From the NCBI GenBank assembly GCA_029960905.1, contig JASBVU010000108.1, forward strand, positions 1 through 6,531: a DNA stretch of 6,531 nucleotides. The letters are read 5' to 3'. The position numbers and the translations under genes are program-made. Origin of the DNA: Thermoanaerobacterium sp. Its GTDB lineage: Bacteria > Bacillota > Thermoanaerobacteria > Thermoanaerobacterales > Thermoanaerobacteraceae. Of the stretch, positions 1 through 5,775 are shown in pieces. Numbering within the stretch: position 1 is the stretch's first letter; every line of letters starts with the position of its first letter. Below the pieces are notes generated by a model that ran no database searches, had not been told where the DNA came from, and saw only the letters and a list, made by a program, of their open reading frames with translations.

Positions 1-157
1 TCCGCAAAGGCTTATGCATTGTTATGGCATGTCCTACAGCACTTCTTTCTCTATCAGGTGCGACGACAACAACATTGAAATAATCTTTCAAAAAAACAGC
101 TAATTCGTTTATGCCATCAGAAAAGACACCATCATCATTTGTCAGCAAAACATTCAT
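1..157 (-). CDS. surE: 5'/3'-nucleotidase SurE, N-terminal part (runs off left edge)
   Basis: Translating the minus strand from the ATG at 157 gives 52 residues that remain open to the window edge. The protein begins [11 protein letters not shown] and later reads [13 protein letters not shown], the signature N-terminus of SurE, a cytoplasmic metal-dependent phosphatase that acts on nucleoside monophosphates and, in some species, on polyphosphate. Asp8, Asp9 and Ser39 fall exactly where the family's metal ligands lie; the fourth ligand (an Asn) is outside the window. A TAGGAGG site at 164-170, six bases upstream, fixes the start at 157. An in-frame ATG at 163 directly abuts that site and is less likely. 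The gene is divergent from the unknown gene starting at 248. Identity is nearly certain; completeness cannot be judged. Confidence 0.95.
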   Translation of the reverse strand, partial: MNVLLTNDDGVFSDGINELAVFLKDYFNVVVVAPDRERSAVGHAITMHKPLR

Positions 158-191
158 ACACATCCTCCTACTATATTATTACATTCATATA

Positions 192-220
192 TTGAATAAT
201 TAATATGATTTTAATATAAA
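192..220 (+). promoter_or_regulatory. Predicted SigA-type promoter for the gene at 248
   Basis: TTGAAT at 192-197 and TATAAA at 215-220 are separated by 17 bases, a good match to the vegetative consensus. Transcription would start near 227, giving a leader of about 20 bases ahead of the GTG start. The region is very AT-rich, so chance matches are likelier than usual. Confidence 0.5.
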
Positions 221-228
221 ATTAATAT
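200..228 (+). repeat. Three TTAATAT heptamers at 11-bp spacing in the divergent promoter region
   Basis: TTAATAT occurs at 200-206, 211-217 and 222-228, so the copies start exactly 11 bp apart, about one helical turn. The array covers the -10 boxes of both predicted promoters. It could be an operator array or a bent AT-rich segment, or it could be coincidence in AT-rich DNA. The repeat is certain; a function is not. Confidence 0.45.
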
Positions 229-236
229 ATAAGCAA
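208..236 (-). promoter_or_regulatory. Predicted SigA-type promoter for surE, overlapping the opposing promoter
   Basis: On the minus strand TTGCTT (231-236) and TAAAAT (208-213) are 17 bases apart. This is a weaker -35 and a good -10. The start would be near 201, giving a leader of about 44 bases before the surE ATG. The two -10 boxes are almost adjacent (208-213 and 215-220), so RNA polymerase could probably not occupy both promoters at once. Confidence 0.35.
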
Positions 237-240
237 GGAG
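235..240 (+). promoter_or_regulatory. Ribosome binding site that selects the GTG start at 248
   Basis: AAGGAG lies seven bases upstream of GTG 248-250. The overlapping ATG at 246 is followed directly by TGA and cannot be the start. The spacing therefore supports GTG initiation. Confidence 0.75.
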
Positions 241-247
241 TGATAAT

Positions 248-886
248 GTGATACAGATTGATGATGCTGGAAGTGGAAGTTTAGTCGGCGGAACTTGCAT
301 TGGCGTTATGAGGGTTGAAACTAATGAATACCATTATGATATAATACCTCTTACATATTACACACAAGATAATTTTAGCAAAAAGTTGTATTTGCACAAA
401 GCTGCTGAAATTTCAATTAATTTTTTGAATCAAATGAATGTCGGCAAAAAGGAAGAGATACACGTCTGCAGAGGTTATATGTTTGACTACTTGAGGGAAT
501 ATTTAAAAACTAACGGTTATAATTACAAAAGCACGAAAATATTAAACCCGCTTCAGGATAAAATAGAAAAAACTTTTGAAGACTATGCATTATCTCTTGG
601 TCTTTCAAAGAGATTTCTTAGTTATACTAAATACCCATTTCATTTTCATAGATTGTTAAAATGGGTTTATGCTGATTATGATAATAGACACAAATTATGC
701 AAAACAGGCTGGAAAAGCTTTATAAAGTATGGTTCATTAAAATTTGATGAATCATACTCAGAAATGACTACAAATAAAAATATTTTTTGTCTTAAATGTG
801 GGGGAAAAATCGATGACGGTCCAGTAAAGGTAATTAAATTTAAAAGCAATTTTTTAAACGTAATTTATGTACATGTAAAATGTTGA
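248..886 (+). CDS. Conserved-looking protein of unknown function; possible RNase H-like fold with C-terminal zinc motif
   Basis: I do not recognise this 212-residue protein. It opens with a hydrophobic strand ending in two aspartates and a Gly/Ser loop (IQIDDAGSGSLVGG, residues 2-15). A probable hairpin follows (residues 16-35), then a helix with Glu54, a strand with IHVCRG and Asp80 (residues 71-80), and a segment NPLQDKIEKTFEDY (residues 100-113). That order of strands, helices and acidic residues resembles RNase H/RuvC-like folds, but this is inference from pattern only. The C-terminus has Cys181-x2-Cys184 and His209-x2-Cys212, compatible with a zinc site closed by the very last residue. 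There is no signal peptide or membrane segment, so it is probably cytoplasmic. It starts with GTG behind a good AAGGAG. It is transcribed alone, divergent from surE and convergent with the LysM gene. That it is a gene is well supported; the function is open. Confidence 0.85.
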   Translation: MIQIDDAGSGSLVGGTCIGVMRVETNEYHYDIIPLTYYTQDNFSKKLYLHKAAEISINFLNQMNVGKKEEIHVCRGYMFDYLREYLKTNGYNYKSTKILNPLQDKIEKTFEDYALSLGLSKRFLSYTKYPFHFHRLLKWVYADYDNRHKLCKTGWKSFIKYGSLKFDESYSEMTTNKNIFCLKCGGKIDDGPVKVIKFKSNFLNVIYVHVKC

Positions 887-914
887 GATACCAAATATAA
901 GGTATCTCAACATT
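879..914. terminator. Bidirectional hairpin between convergent genes
   Basis: The arms 879-892 and 901-914 form a perfect 14-bp stem with an 8-base loop. It lies between the convergent unknown gene and the LysM gene. Short T tracts follow on both strands: TTTTT at 921-925 on plus, a little distant, and TTTT next to the stem on minus. The stem includes the plus-strand gene's last codon and its TGA at 884-886, so a terminating ribosome would cover part of the left arm. Confidence 0.75.
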
Positions 915-923
915 ACTATATTT

Positions 924-1286
924 TTACCAGCAATGATGTGGTATGCAAATTTGTTGACCTGGATATATTAAATTTGGATTTGGTATCTGCGGATTAGCTC
1001 TTATAAGGCAATCTAATGGAATACCAAACATATTCGCTATAGTCCACATTGAGTCTCCAGGTCTCACTATATACATTTCTCTGCAATGTCTCTCTGGTGG
1101 GCAATATGCTGGTATACAAATTTGTTGTTCCGGATATATTAAATTTGGATTTGGTATCTGTGGGTTTGCTCTTATTAAACAGTCTAATGGGATGCCAAAC
1201 ATATTTGCTATGGTCCACATTGAATCTCCAGGCCTTACTATATATGTCGTTCTACAATGTCCAGGGTAATATTGTGGATCAGACAT
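924..1286 (-). CDS. Two-domain LysM protein, probably spore- or wall-associated
   Basis: This 120-residue protein is almost entirely two LysM domains, residues 15-59 and 72-116. LysM domains bind N-acetylglucosamine polymers such as peptidoglycan. Each copy has the family core YIVRPGDSMWTIA, the helix segment with IRANPQ, and the closing QQICIP. The copies agree at 44 of 45 positions, differing only at Glu53/Gly110. Eight cysteines (11, 36, 57, 62, 68, 93, 114, 119) form four pairs at exactly 57-residue spacing, suggesting disulfides or metal binding. There is no signal peptide, transmembrane segment or catalytic domain. Export by a usual route is therefore not indicated, but placement in the spore coat or cortex from the mother cell, as for SafA-type LysM proteins, would fit. 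The start is supported by AAAGGGGG eight bases upstream. No convincing SigA promoter was found; the gene follows the carboxyltransferase terminator, so it probably has its own promoter. Confidence 0.9.
   Translation of the reverse strand: MSDPQYYPGHCRTTYIVRPGDSMWTIANMFGIPLDCLIRANPQIPNPNLIYPEQQICIPAYCPPERHCREMYIVRPGDSMWTIANMFGIPLDCLIRANPQIPNPNLIYPGQQICIPHHCW
939..1244 (-). repeat. Tandem duplication inside the LysM gene
   Basis: Two 135-base copies, 1110-1244 and 939-1073, are offset by 171 bases. By hand alignment they differ at 18 positions; 16 of these are synonymous and two fall in the single Glu-to-Gly codon. The duplication is therefore not very recent, yet the protein sequence has been held nearly constant. 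Confidence 0.9.
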
Positions 1287-1336
1287 TCTTAAAACCCCCT
1301 TTCATTTTTCTATTACATGTTATGTTTATCTTTAAA

Positions 1337-1349
1337 TTGTGTTACACAA
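1337..1349. promoter_or_regulatory. Short palindrome upstream of the LysM gene
   Basis: TTGTGT and ACACAA flank a single base, making a 6-bp inverted repeat about 50 bases upstream of the LysM start. It could be an operator or part of a promoter. No well-placed SigA -10 box accompanies it. A palindrome this short can arise by chance. Confidence 0.25.
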
Positions 1350-1362
1350 CTATTTTTAAGAT

Positions 1363-1392
1363 AAAAAAAACTATAGGCCTTTTACCTATAGT
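1363..1392 (-). terminator. Rho-independent terminator of the carboxyltransferase gene
   Basis: On the minus strand ACTATAGG and CCTATAGT (1370-1377 and 1385-1392) form a perfect 8-bp stem with a 7-base loop. A run of seven T residues follows (1363-1369). The stem begins nine bases after the stop codon at 1402-1404. It separates this transcript from the LysM gene. Confidence 0.88.
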
Positions 1393-1401
1393 CTTAATTA
1401 T

Positions 1402-2796
1402 TTATATTGGATGAACCTTTTCTTCCATATCTAATAGTGTTGAATCAATTTTGTATTTTCTAGCTTGCCTATACTCAAAAAATCTTCTTGCTACTTGAGG
1501 AAATAGTGCGTATGATAAAACATCTTCATCCTGCTCTATAAATTCTTTTATCTCATTTTTAAATTCATCTAATTGAGGACTTAGTAAATCTGCTGGTCTC
1601 TTTGAAATAATTTCATCGTCGCCGATTATCTTCTTTCGTATAAAATCTGAAATTGGTGCTGGTGGCATCCCATATAAGCCTTTGACATAATCTTTAATCT
1701 CTTTAGGCACAATTTTATATCTTTCTCCTGTAATAACATTTAAAACAGCCTGTGTTCCAACCATTTGGCTCATGGGTGTAACAAGAGGCGGATATCCCAA
1801 ATCTTCACGTACTCTTGGTACTTCTTTTAAAACCTCATCATATTTGTTTAATGCATTTTGCTGTTTTAACTGCGAAACTAAATTCGATAACATGCCTCCT
1901 GGTATTTGACTCTCCAACGCCTTAACATCAACGGTCATAAGCAATGATATATCGCTATCATTTTTGTGATTTTGTTTTACCGTCTTAAAATGCTCAGCAA
2001 TTTCAGCAAGCAATTTTAAATCCAAACCTGTATCATATTTTGTATTTTTCAATGCTGCTACAATTGATTCTGTAGCTGGTTGTGATGTTCCTAAAGCAAG
2101 AGGAGAAATAGCTGTATCAACTCCGTCTACCCCAGCTTCTATTGCTTTTAGATAAGTCATTGAAGCCAATCCAGCCGTATAATGACTGTGCAATTGAATC
2201 GGCGTATAAAGTGTTTTCTTCAGCGATTTAATCAAATCGTATGCAACATAAGGTGATAATATTCCAGACATATCCTTAATGCATATAGAATCTGCACCCA
2301 TGTCTTGAAGAGATTTTGCCACTTTCAAATAATGATCTATGTTATGTACAGGACTTACTGTATATACAATAGCTGCCTGTACATGAGCACCTGCACTTTT
2401 TGCAGATTTTATTGGCACTTCTAAATTTCTCACATCATTTAAAGCATCAAAAATCCTTATTATATCAATGCCATTTTCAACGGATTTTATTATAAATTCA
2501 TTTACAACATCATCAGGATAGTGTTTATATCCAAGTAAATTTTGTCCTCTTAATAGCATCTGAATAGGTGTCTTCTTAATTACTTTCTTTAAAAGTCTTA
2601 ATCTTTCCCATGGATCTTCATTCAGAAATCTCATACATGCATCAAATGTCGCGCCACCCCATGCTTCAAGTGAATAAAAACCAACTTCATCCAGTTTCTC
2701 TGCTATAGGTAGCATTTCCTCAGTAGTCATTCTAGTCGCCAACAACGATTGGTGAGCATCTCTTAAAACAGTTTCTGTTATTTTTAACTTAGACAT
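1402..2796 (-). CDS. Pyruvate/oxaloacetate carboxyltransferase subunit (OadA/PycB/5S type) without biotin domain
   Basis: This 464-residue cytoplasmic TIM-barrel carboxyltransferase moves a carboxyl group between biotin and pyruvate/oxaloacetate. It works as part of oxaloacetate decarboxylase, two-subunit pyruvate carboxylase or transcarboxylase. Visible motifs are LRDAHQSL (residues 11-18, metal ligand Asp13), EAWGGATFDA (44-53), LLRGQN (81-86), CIKDMSG with Lys174, the expected carbamylated lysine, and LHSHYTAG with metal ligands His203 and His205. GTSQPAT lies further on. The conserved C-terminal helical domain, including DVLSYALFPQ, follows, and the protein then stops. There is no linker or AMKM-type biotinylation site, whereas full OadA proteins run to roughly 590 residues. 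A separate biotin carrier must exist, and none is adjacent. The gene has a strong AAGGAGGAG site seven bases upstream, its own promoter and its own terminator, so it is probably monocistronic. Which of the three enzymes it serves cannot be decided from this window. Confidence 0.93.
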   Translation of the reverse strand: MSKLKITETVLRDAHQSLLATRMTTEEMLPIAEKLDEVGFYSLEAWGGATFDACMRFLNEDPWERLRLLKKVIKKTPIQMLLRGQNLLGYKHYPDDVVNEFIIKSVENGIDIIRIFDALNDVRNLEVPIKSAKSAGAHVQAAIVYTVSPVHNIDHYLKVAKSLQDMGADSICIKDMSGILSPYVAYDLIKSLKKTLYTPIQLHSHYTAGLASMTYLKAIEAGVDGVDTAISPLALGTSQPATESIVAALKNTKYDTGLDLKLLAEIAEHFKTVKQNHKNDSDISLLMTVDVKALESQIPGGMLSNLVSQLKQQNALNKYDEVLKEVPRVREDLGYPPLVTPMSQMVGTQAVLNVITGERYKIVPKEIKDYVKGLYGMPPAPISDFIRKKIIGDDEIISKRPADLLSPQLDEFKNEIKEFIEQDEDVLSYALFPQVARRFFEYRQARKYKIDSTLLDMEEKVHPI

Positions 2797-2818
2797 TAAA
2801 ACTCCTCCTTTATTTAAT

Positions 2819-2847
2819 ATTATACTATCACAAAGCTAATATTTCTA
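2819..2847 (-). promoter_or_regulatory. Predicted SigA-type promoter of the carboxyltransferase gene
   Basis: On the minus strand TAGAAA (2842-2847) and a perfect TATAAT (2819-2824) are 17 bases apart. They lie just downstream of the speB terminator. Transcription would begin near 2812, giving a very short leader that starts almost at the ribosome binding site (2802-2810). Confidence 0.65.
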
Positions 2848-2848
2848 T

Positions 2849-2887
2849 AAAAAAATAAGACCAGTTTTTAATACTTGGTCTTATTTT
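2849..2887 (-). terminator. Rho-independent terminator ending the rluB-speB operon
   Basis: The arms 2852-2863 and 2876-2887 pair perfectly over 12 bp with a 12-base loop. On the minus strand they run into an uninterrupted stretch of T residues (2849-2855). The hairpin lies about 20 bases after the speB stop at 2907-2909. Confidence 0.85.
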
Positions 2888-2906
2888 AACTCCTGGATTT
2901 AAATTA

Positions 2907-3773
2907 TCAAAAAAATGATAAAATAGACTCTCTAATCAGCTTTGCAGCTAAAATTGACGTTATGCCTGAATGGTCGTAATCAGGCGATACTTCAACTAAA
3001 TCCATACCTACGACGTTTAGATCCTTTAACATGTGTATTGCACTCAACGCTTCTTTTGAGGTTATACCGCCTGGTTCAGGAGTACCAGTGCCAGGAGCAT
3101 AAGCAGGATCTAAAACGTCTATGTCCCAAGTGATGTATATGGGTTTTGATTTTATATTATCAAGTATTGATTTTAAAGGTTCGACAACATCAAACAAGAA
3201 CATATTGGTATTTTTAAACGCAAATTCGAATTCATCTTTAACACCTGAGCGTATCCCAAAATGATACATATTTTTTTTGTTTACAAATTCAGAAGCAATT
3301 TTTAAAACTGTAGCGTGCGAATCTCTTTCTCCAAAAAATTCAGTTCTTAAATCGGTATGTGCATCAAAATGAAGCACGACTAGCTCGTTGCCATACTTTT
3401 TAAAAACTTTTTCTATAATAGGGGCGCTTATTAAATGTTCACCACCCAAAAATAGAGGCTTTTTTCCAGCATCGACAATATCCTTGGCAGCGTCACCAAT
3501 GATATTTAAGCTTTTTTCTACGTTCCCATAAGGCAATATCAAATCGCCATAATCATAATACTTTTTTTCTTTTAAAGTTCTATCTAAATATACACTGTAT
3601 TCTTCTAACCCTAATGACGCCATTCGTATTGCCTGTGGTCCAAAACGCGTGCCAGGCTTAAAGCTTACAGTATAATCCATAGGAGCACCTACAATCACAA
3701 CCTCAGATTTATAATAATCATCACTGCTCCCTAAAAATTTTCCGCCGTTAGATAAATTATCTTTTATTATCAA
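2907..3773 (-). CDS. speB: Agmatinase (ureohydrolase family)
   Basis: This 288-residue cytoplasmic enzyme of the arginase/agmatinase family splits urea from agmatine to give putrescine. All binuclear manganese-site motifs are present: GGEH (His113), FDAHTD (Asp137, His139, Asp141) and WDIDVLDP (Asp217, Asp219). SHAT contains His153, the family's probable catalytic histidine. GTGTPEPGG (228-236) is the sequence typical of agmatinase rather than arginase. The start is TTG, supported by GAGGAGG eight bases upstream, which lies inside the final codons of speE. The next in-frame Met (residue 32) would remove conserved sequence. The gene follows speE after three bases and is last in the operon. In some thermophiles the same family acts on N1-aminopropylagmatine to make spermidine directly, and the sequence alone does not exclude that. 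Confidence 0.93.
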   Translation of the reverse strand: MIIKDNLSNGGKFLGSSDDYYKSEVVIVGAPMDYTVSFKPGTRFGPQAIRMASLGLEEYSVYLDRTLKEKKYYDYGDLILPYGNVEKSLNIIGDAAKDIVDAGKKPLFLGGEHLISAPIIEKVFKKYGNELVVLHFDAHTDLRTEFFGERDSHATVLKIASEFVNKKNMYHFGIRSGVKDEFEFAFKNTNMFLFDVVEPLKSILDNIKSKPIYITWDIDVLDPAYAPGTGTPEPGGITSKEALSAIHMLKDLNVVGMDLVEVSPDYDHSGITSILAAKLIRESILSFF

Positions 3774-3776
3774 AAA

Positions 3777-4610
3777 CTATGCCTCCTCGAAAATTTCTTT
3801 TACAAATTTCGGCAGTACAAAACTAGCTTTATGTAGTTGTGGTGTATAATATTTTGTGTCAATATCAGGAATATTATTCACATCTACAGCTTCAGGATCA
3901 TACTTTTTAGAACCCATTGTAAAAGTCCACAAATGTCCCGGATATGTTGGTATAGTACATATATATGGTTTTACTATTGGATAGATGTTTTTAAACATCT
4001 TACTTAACTTATTTATTAAGCTACCATAAATAAAAGGTGATTCTGTTTGTGCTACTATAATCCCGTCTTCCTTTAGGCATTCATACACTGATCTATAAAA
4101 GTCCTCTGTAAATAAACCTACCGCAGGGCCTATTGGATCTGTTGAATCCACAATTACCACGTCAAATTCGTTTTTATGTTCTCCAACGTATTTTATTCCG
4201 TCCCCAATCATAATCTCTACTTTTTTATCATATAATCCACAGCTAATCGTTGGTAAATATTTCTTTGAGTTTTCTACAACACGATCATCAATTTCTGCAA
4301 GAACAACTCTCTCTACTGAATCGTGTTTTAAAATTTCTTTTACAGCACCACCATCACCTCCGCCTACGATTAAAACACTTTTAGGATTTTTGTGAGTAAA
4401 AAGTGGAACATGTACTATCATCTCATGATATACAAACTCATCTTTCTCTGTTGTCTGCAAAATCCCGTCAAGAATCAATACCCTACCGTAAAATTCAGAC
4501 TCTATTACATCTAACTTTTGATATTGAGTCTCTTCAGAATTCAATGTTTTATTTACTTTTAATGAATAGCCAATAGAATCGTTGTGGTGTTCAGTAAACC
4601 ATAGTTCCAT
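3777..4610 (-). CDS. speE: Spermidine synthase (polyamine aminopropyltransferase)
   Basis: This 277-residue cytoplasmic enzyme transfers an aminopropyl group from decarboxylated S-adenosylmethionine to putrescine, giving spermidine and methylthioadenosine. The N-terminal beta domain carries YQKLDVIES (30-38), GRVLILDG (42-49) and YHEM (61-64). The Rossmann domain has the nucleotide-binding GGGDGG (83-88), EIDDRVV (106-112) and GDG (136-138). It also has the catalytic loop DSTDPIGPA (155-163), with Asp155 and Asp158 in the expected catalytic positions. Length is normal for bacterial SpeE. The start is supported by AGGAGG eight bases upstream; an ATG closer to that site runs straight into TAA. 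It lies 17 bases downstream of the GNAT gene and three bases upstream of speB. SpeD, needed to supply the aminopropyl donor, is not in the window. Agmatine is an alternative acceptor in some thermophiles. Confidence 0.95.
   Translation of the reverse strand: MELWFTEHHNDSIGYSLKVNKTLNSEETQYQKLDVIESEFYGRVLILDGILQTTEKDEFVYHEMIVHVPLFTHKNPKSVLIVGGGDGGAVKEILKHDSVERVVLAEIDDRVVENSKKYLPTISCGLYDKKVEIMIGDGIKYVGEHKNEFDVVIVDSTDPIGPAVGLFTEDFYRSVYECLKEDGIIVAQTESPFIYGSLINKLSKMFKNIYPIVKPYICTIPTYPGHLWTFTMGSKKYDPEAVDVNNIPDIDTKYYTPQLHKASFVLPKFVKEIFEEA
3782..3788 (-). promoter_or_regulatory. Ribosome binding site of speB, embedded in the speE 3' end
   Basis: GAGGAGG on the minus strand lies within the last sense codons of speE (Phe-Glu-Glu-Ala). 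It is eight bases upstream of the TTG at 3771-3773. The placement decides the TTG start and implies that translation of speB is coupled to that of speE. Confidence 0.85.
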
Positions 4611-4627
4611 TTTACATTCCTCCTAAA

Positions 4628-5005
4628 TTATTTTTTAAATAATTCTTCTATATCAACATATAGAACATCTTCAAATTTTTTAAAATGATTTTTGATATAA
4701 AAATCATCGAAGTTCGAATGTTTTATACACGCTTTTTTAATTCCAAAATCATACACATTGTTTAAAGCAACTTTTAAAAGCATTGTTCCATAACCCTTCA
4801 TCTGATAGTCAGGTAAAACAGCATGTCCAATTATATAAGCAATATCGCCATTTACCTTTATGGTTATAAAGCCGAAAGGTTTTTCATCTGTTGCTATCAT
4901 ATTAATGCATTTACTTAAATCCATCGAAAAAGACAATTTAAAAAAATCAGCAATTTCTTTTATATATTTTAAATCTTCTTGTGATGCAAACTTAATTTTA
5001 AACAT
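4628..5005 (-). CDS. GNAT-family N-acetyltransferase
   Basis: This short 125-residue protein has the single GNAT acetyl-CoA binding core. Motif A reads VLPDYQMKGYGTMLL (residues 63-77), containing the Q-x-x-G-x-G pyrophosphate-binding loop (Gln68 to Gly73). It is preceded by beta strands FGFITIKV and AYIIGHAV and followed by a helix and strand, FGIKKACI, as expected. No domain indicates the acceptor, which could be a protein, an antibiotic-like amine, a polyamine or another metabolite. It lies 13 bases after the rluB stop and 17 bases before speE, so it is co-transcribed with polyamine genes. A polyamine or related amine is a reasonable but untested substrate guess. The ribosome binding site is imperfect: AGGAAGAG at 5013-5020 overlaps the rluB stop codon. 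Confidence 0.87.
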   Translation of the reverse strand: MFKIKFASQEDLKYIKEIADFFKLSFSMDLSKCINMIATDEKPFGFITIKVNGDIAYIIGHAVLPDYQMKGYGTMLLKVALNNVYDFGIKKACIKHSNFDDFYIKNHFKKFEDVLYVDIEELFKK

Positions 5006-5018
5006 GATCCATCTCTTC

Positions 5019-5726
5019 CTATAATTTCTTTAAATACTCTATTTCATGTTGTGCTAAATAACGCCATTGCCCAACTTTTAAATTTCCAATATCTAAATTA
5101 CCTATTTTTATCCTTTTTAATTTTAACACAGGATGTCCAATTAATTCACACATCCTCCTAATTTGCCTATTTCGCCCCTCATGAATGACTATTTTCACAA
5201 TTGAATCGCCATTTACGATTTTTAATATATCTATCTCGGCCTTGGCTGTCTTATAATTATCAATGTAAAGCCCATTTCTAAACATATCCAACTTCTTTTT
5301 GTCTGGTACACCTTTAATTTGTGCAATATAGACTTTATCAATTTTATGTCTCGGATGCATGAGTTTATTCGCTAAATCTCCGTCATTTGTCAGCAAAAGC
5401 AATCCTGAAGTATCGTAATCCAAGCGTCCAACTGGATACACTCTATCGTTAATATTAATTAAGTCTAATACCGAAGGCCTTCCAAATTGATCTTTCACTG
5501 TCGTTATATATCCAACTGGTTTATTTAACACAATGTATATATTTTGTTTGACTTTAGTTACTGTTTTACCGTTATATTCAATAACATCCATGTTTGGGTC
5601 AACCTTGACACCAAGCTCTCTTATAGTTACACCATTGACTTTAACTTTGCCATCCAAAATCAACTGCTCACATTTTCTTCTGGATGCAATTCCGCATTCA
5701 GCCAAATACTTTTGTAATCTTTCCAT
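5019..5726 (-). CDS. rluB: Pseudouridine synthase, RsuA/RluB family
   Basis: This 235-residue cytoplasmic RNA-modifying enzyme converts a uridine, most likely in ribosomal RNA, to pseudouridine. Residues 1 to about 47 form the S4 RNA-binding domain (LQKYLAECGIASRRKCE). The catalytic domain has NKPVGYITT (68-76), GRLDYDTSGLLLLTNDG (100-116) with catalytic Asp103, and HEGRNRQIRRM (182-192). This is the complete set for the RsuA/RluB/RluE/RluF group. By resemblance to the usual Firmicutes member it is called RluB, acting on 23S rRNA, but RsuA-type specificity for 16S rRNA cannot be excluded. It is the first gene of the four-gene operon. Its ribosome binding site is weak (GGGTG about 12 bases upstream), unlike those of speE and speB, which suggests lower expression of this gene from the shared message. 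Confidence 0.9.
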   Translation of the reverse strand: MERLQKYLAECGIASRRKCEQLILDGKVKVNGVTIRELGVKVDPNMDVIEYNGKTVTKVKQNIYIVLNKPVGYITTVKDQFGRPSVLDLININDRVYPVGRLDYDTSGLLLLTNDGDLANKLMHPRHKIDKVYIAQIKGVPDKKKLDMFRNGLYIDNYKTAKAEIDILKIVNGDSIVKIVIHEGRNRQIRRMCELIGHPVLKLKRIKIGNLDIGNLKVGQWRYLAQHEIEYLKKL

Positions 5727-5746
5727 AATGTTTTACACCCACAATT

Positions 5747-5775
5747 ATTATACACCTAACACAACGCAACACAAC
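5747..5775 (-). promoter_or_regulatory. Alternative proximal promoter for the rluB operon
   Basis: A perfect TATAAT lies at 5747-5752 on the minus strand. The -35 is poor: GTTGTG with 17-base spacing, or TTGTGT with 16. It could be a second start site, perhaps needing an activator at the overlapping 10-bp repeats. Confidence 0.35.

Noticed and set aside
994..1218. 74-residue minus-strand frame within the LysM gene
   Set aside because: It is an out-of-frame shadow of the tandem LysM repeats; its internal repetition just mirrors them.
1318..1325. CATAACAT on the minus strand as a SigE-like -10 box for the LysM gene
   Set aside because: It resembles the sporulation -10 consensus only partly, and no matching -35 lies at the expected distance. 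Not strong enough to annotate.
1049..1414. 121-residue plus-strand reading frame opposite the LysM gene
   Set aside because: It is antisense to a clear LysM protein, has no ribosome binding site, and its hydrophobic sequence is what the complement of the LysM repeats and AT-rich DNA produces.
924..2796. Carboxyltransferase and LysM genes as one operon
   Set aside because: A strong rho-independent terminator at 1363-1392 lies between them, and the functions are unrelated.
2942..3133. 63-residue plus-strand frame inside speB
   Set aside because: Antisense to the conserved agmatinase metal-site region, with no ribosome binding site or recognisable motif.
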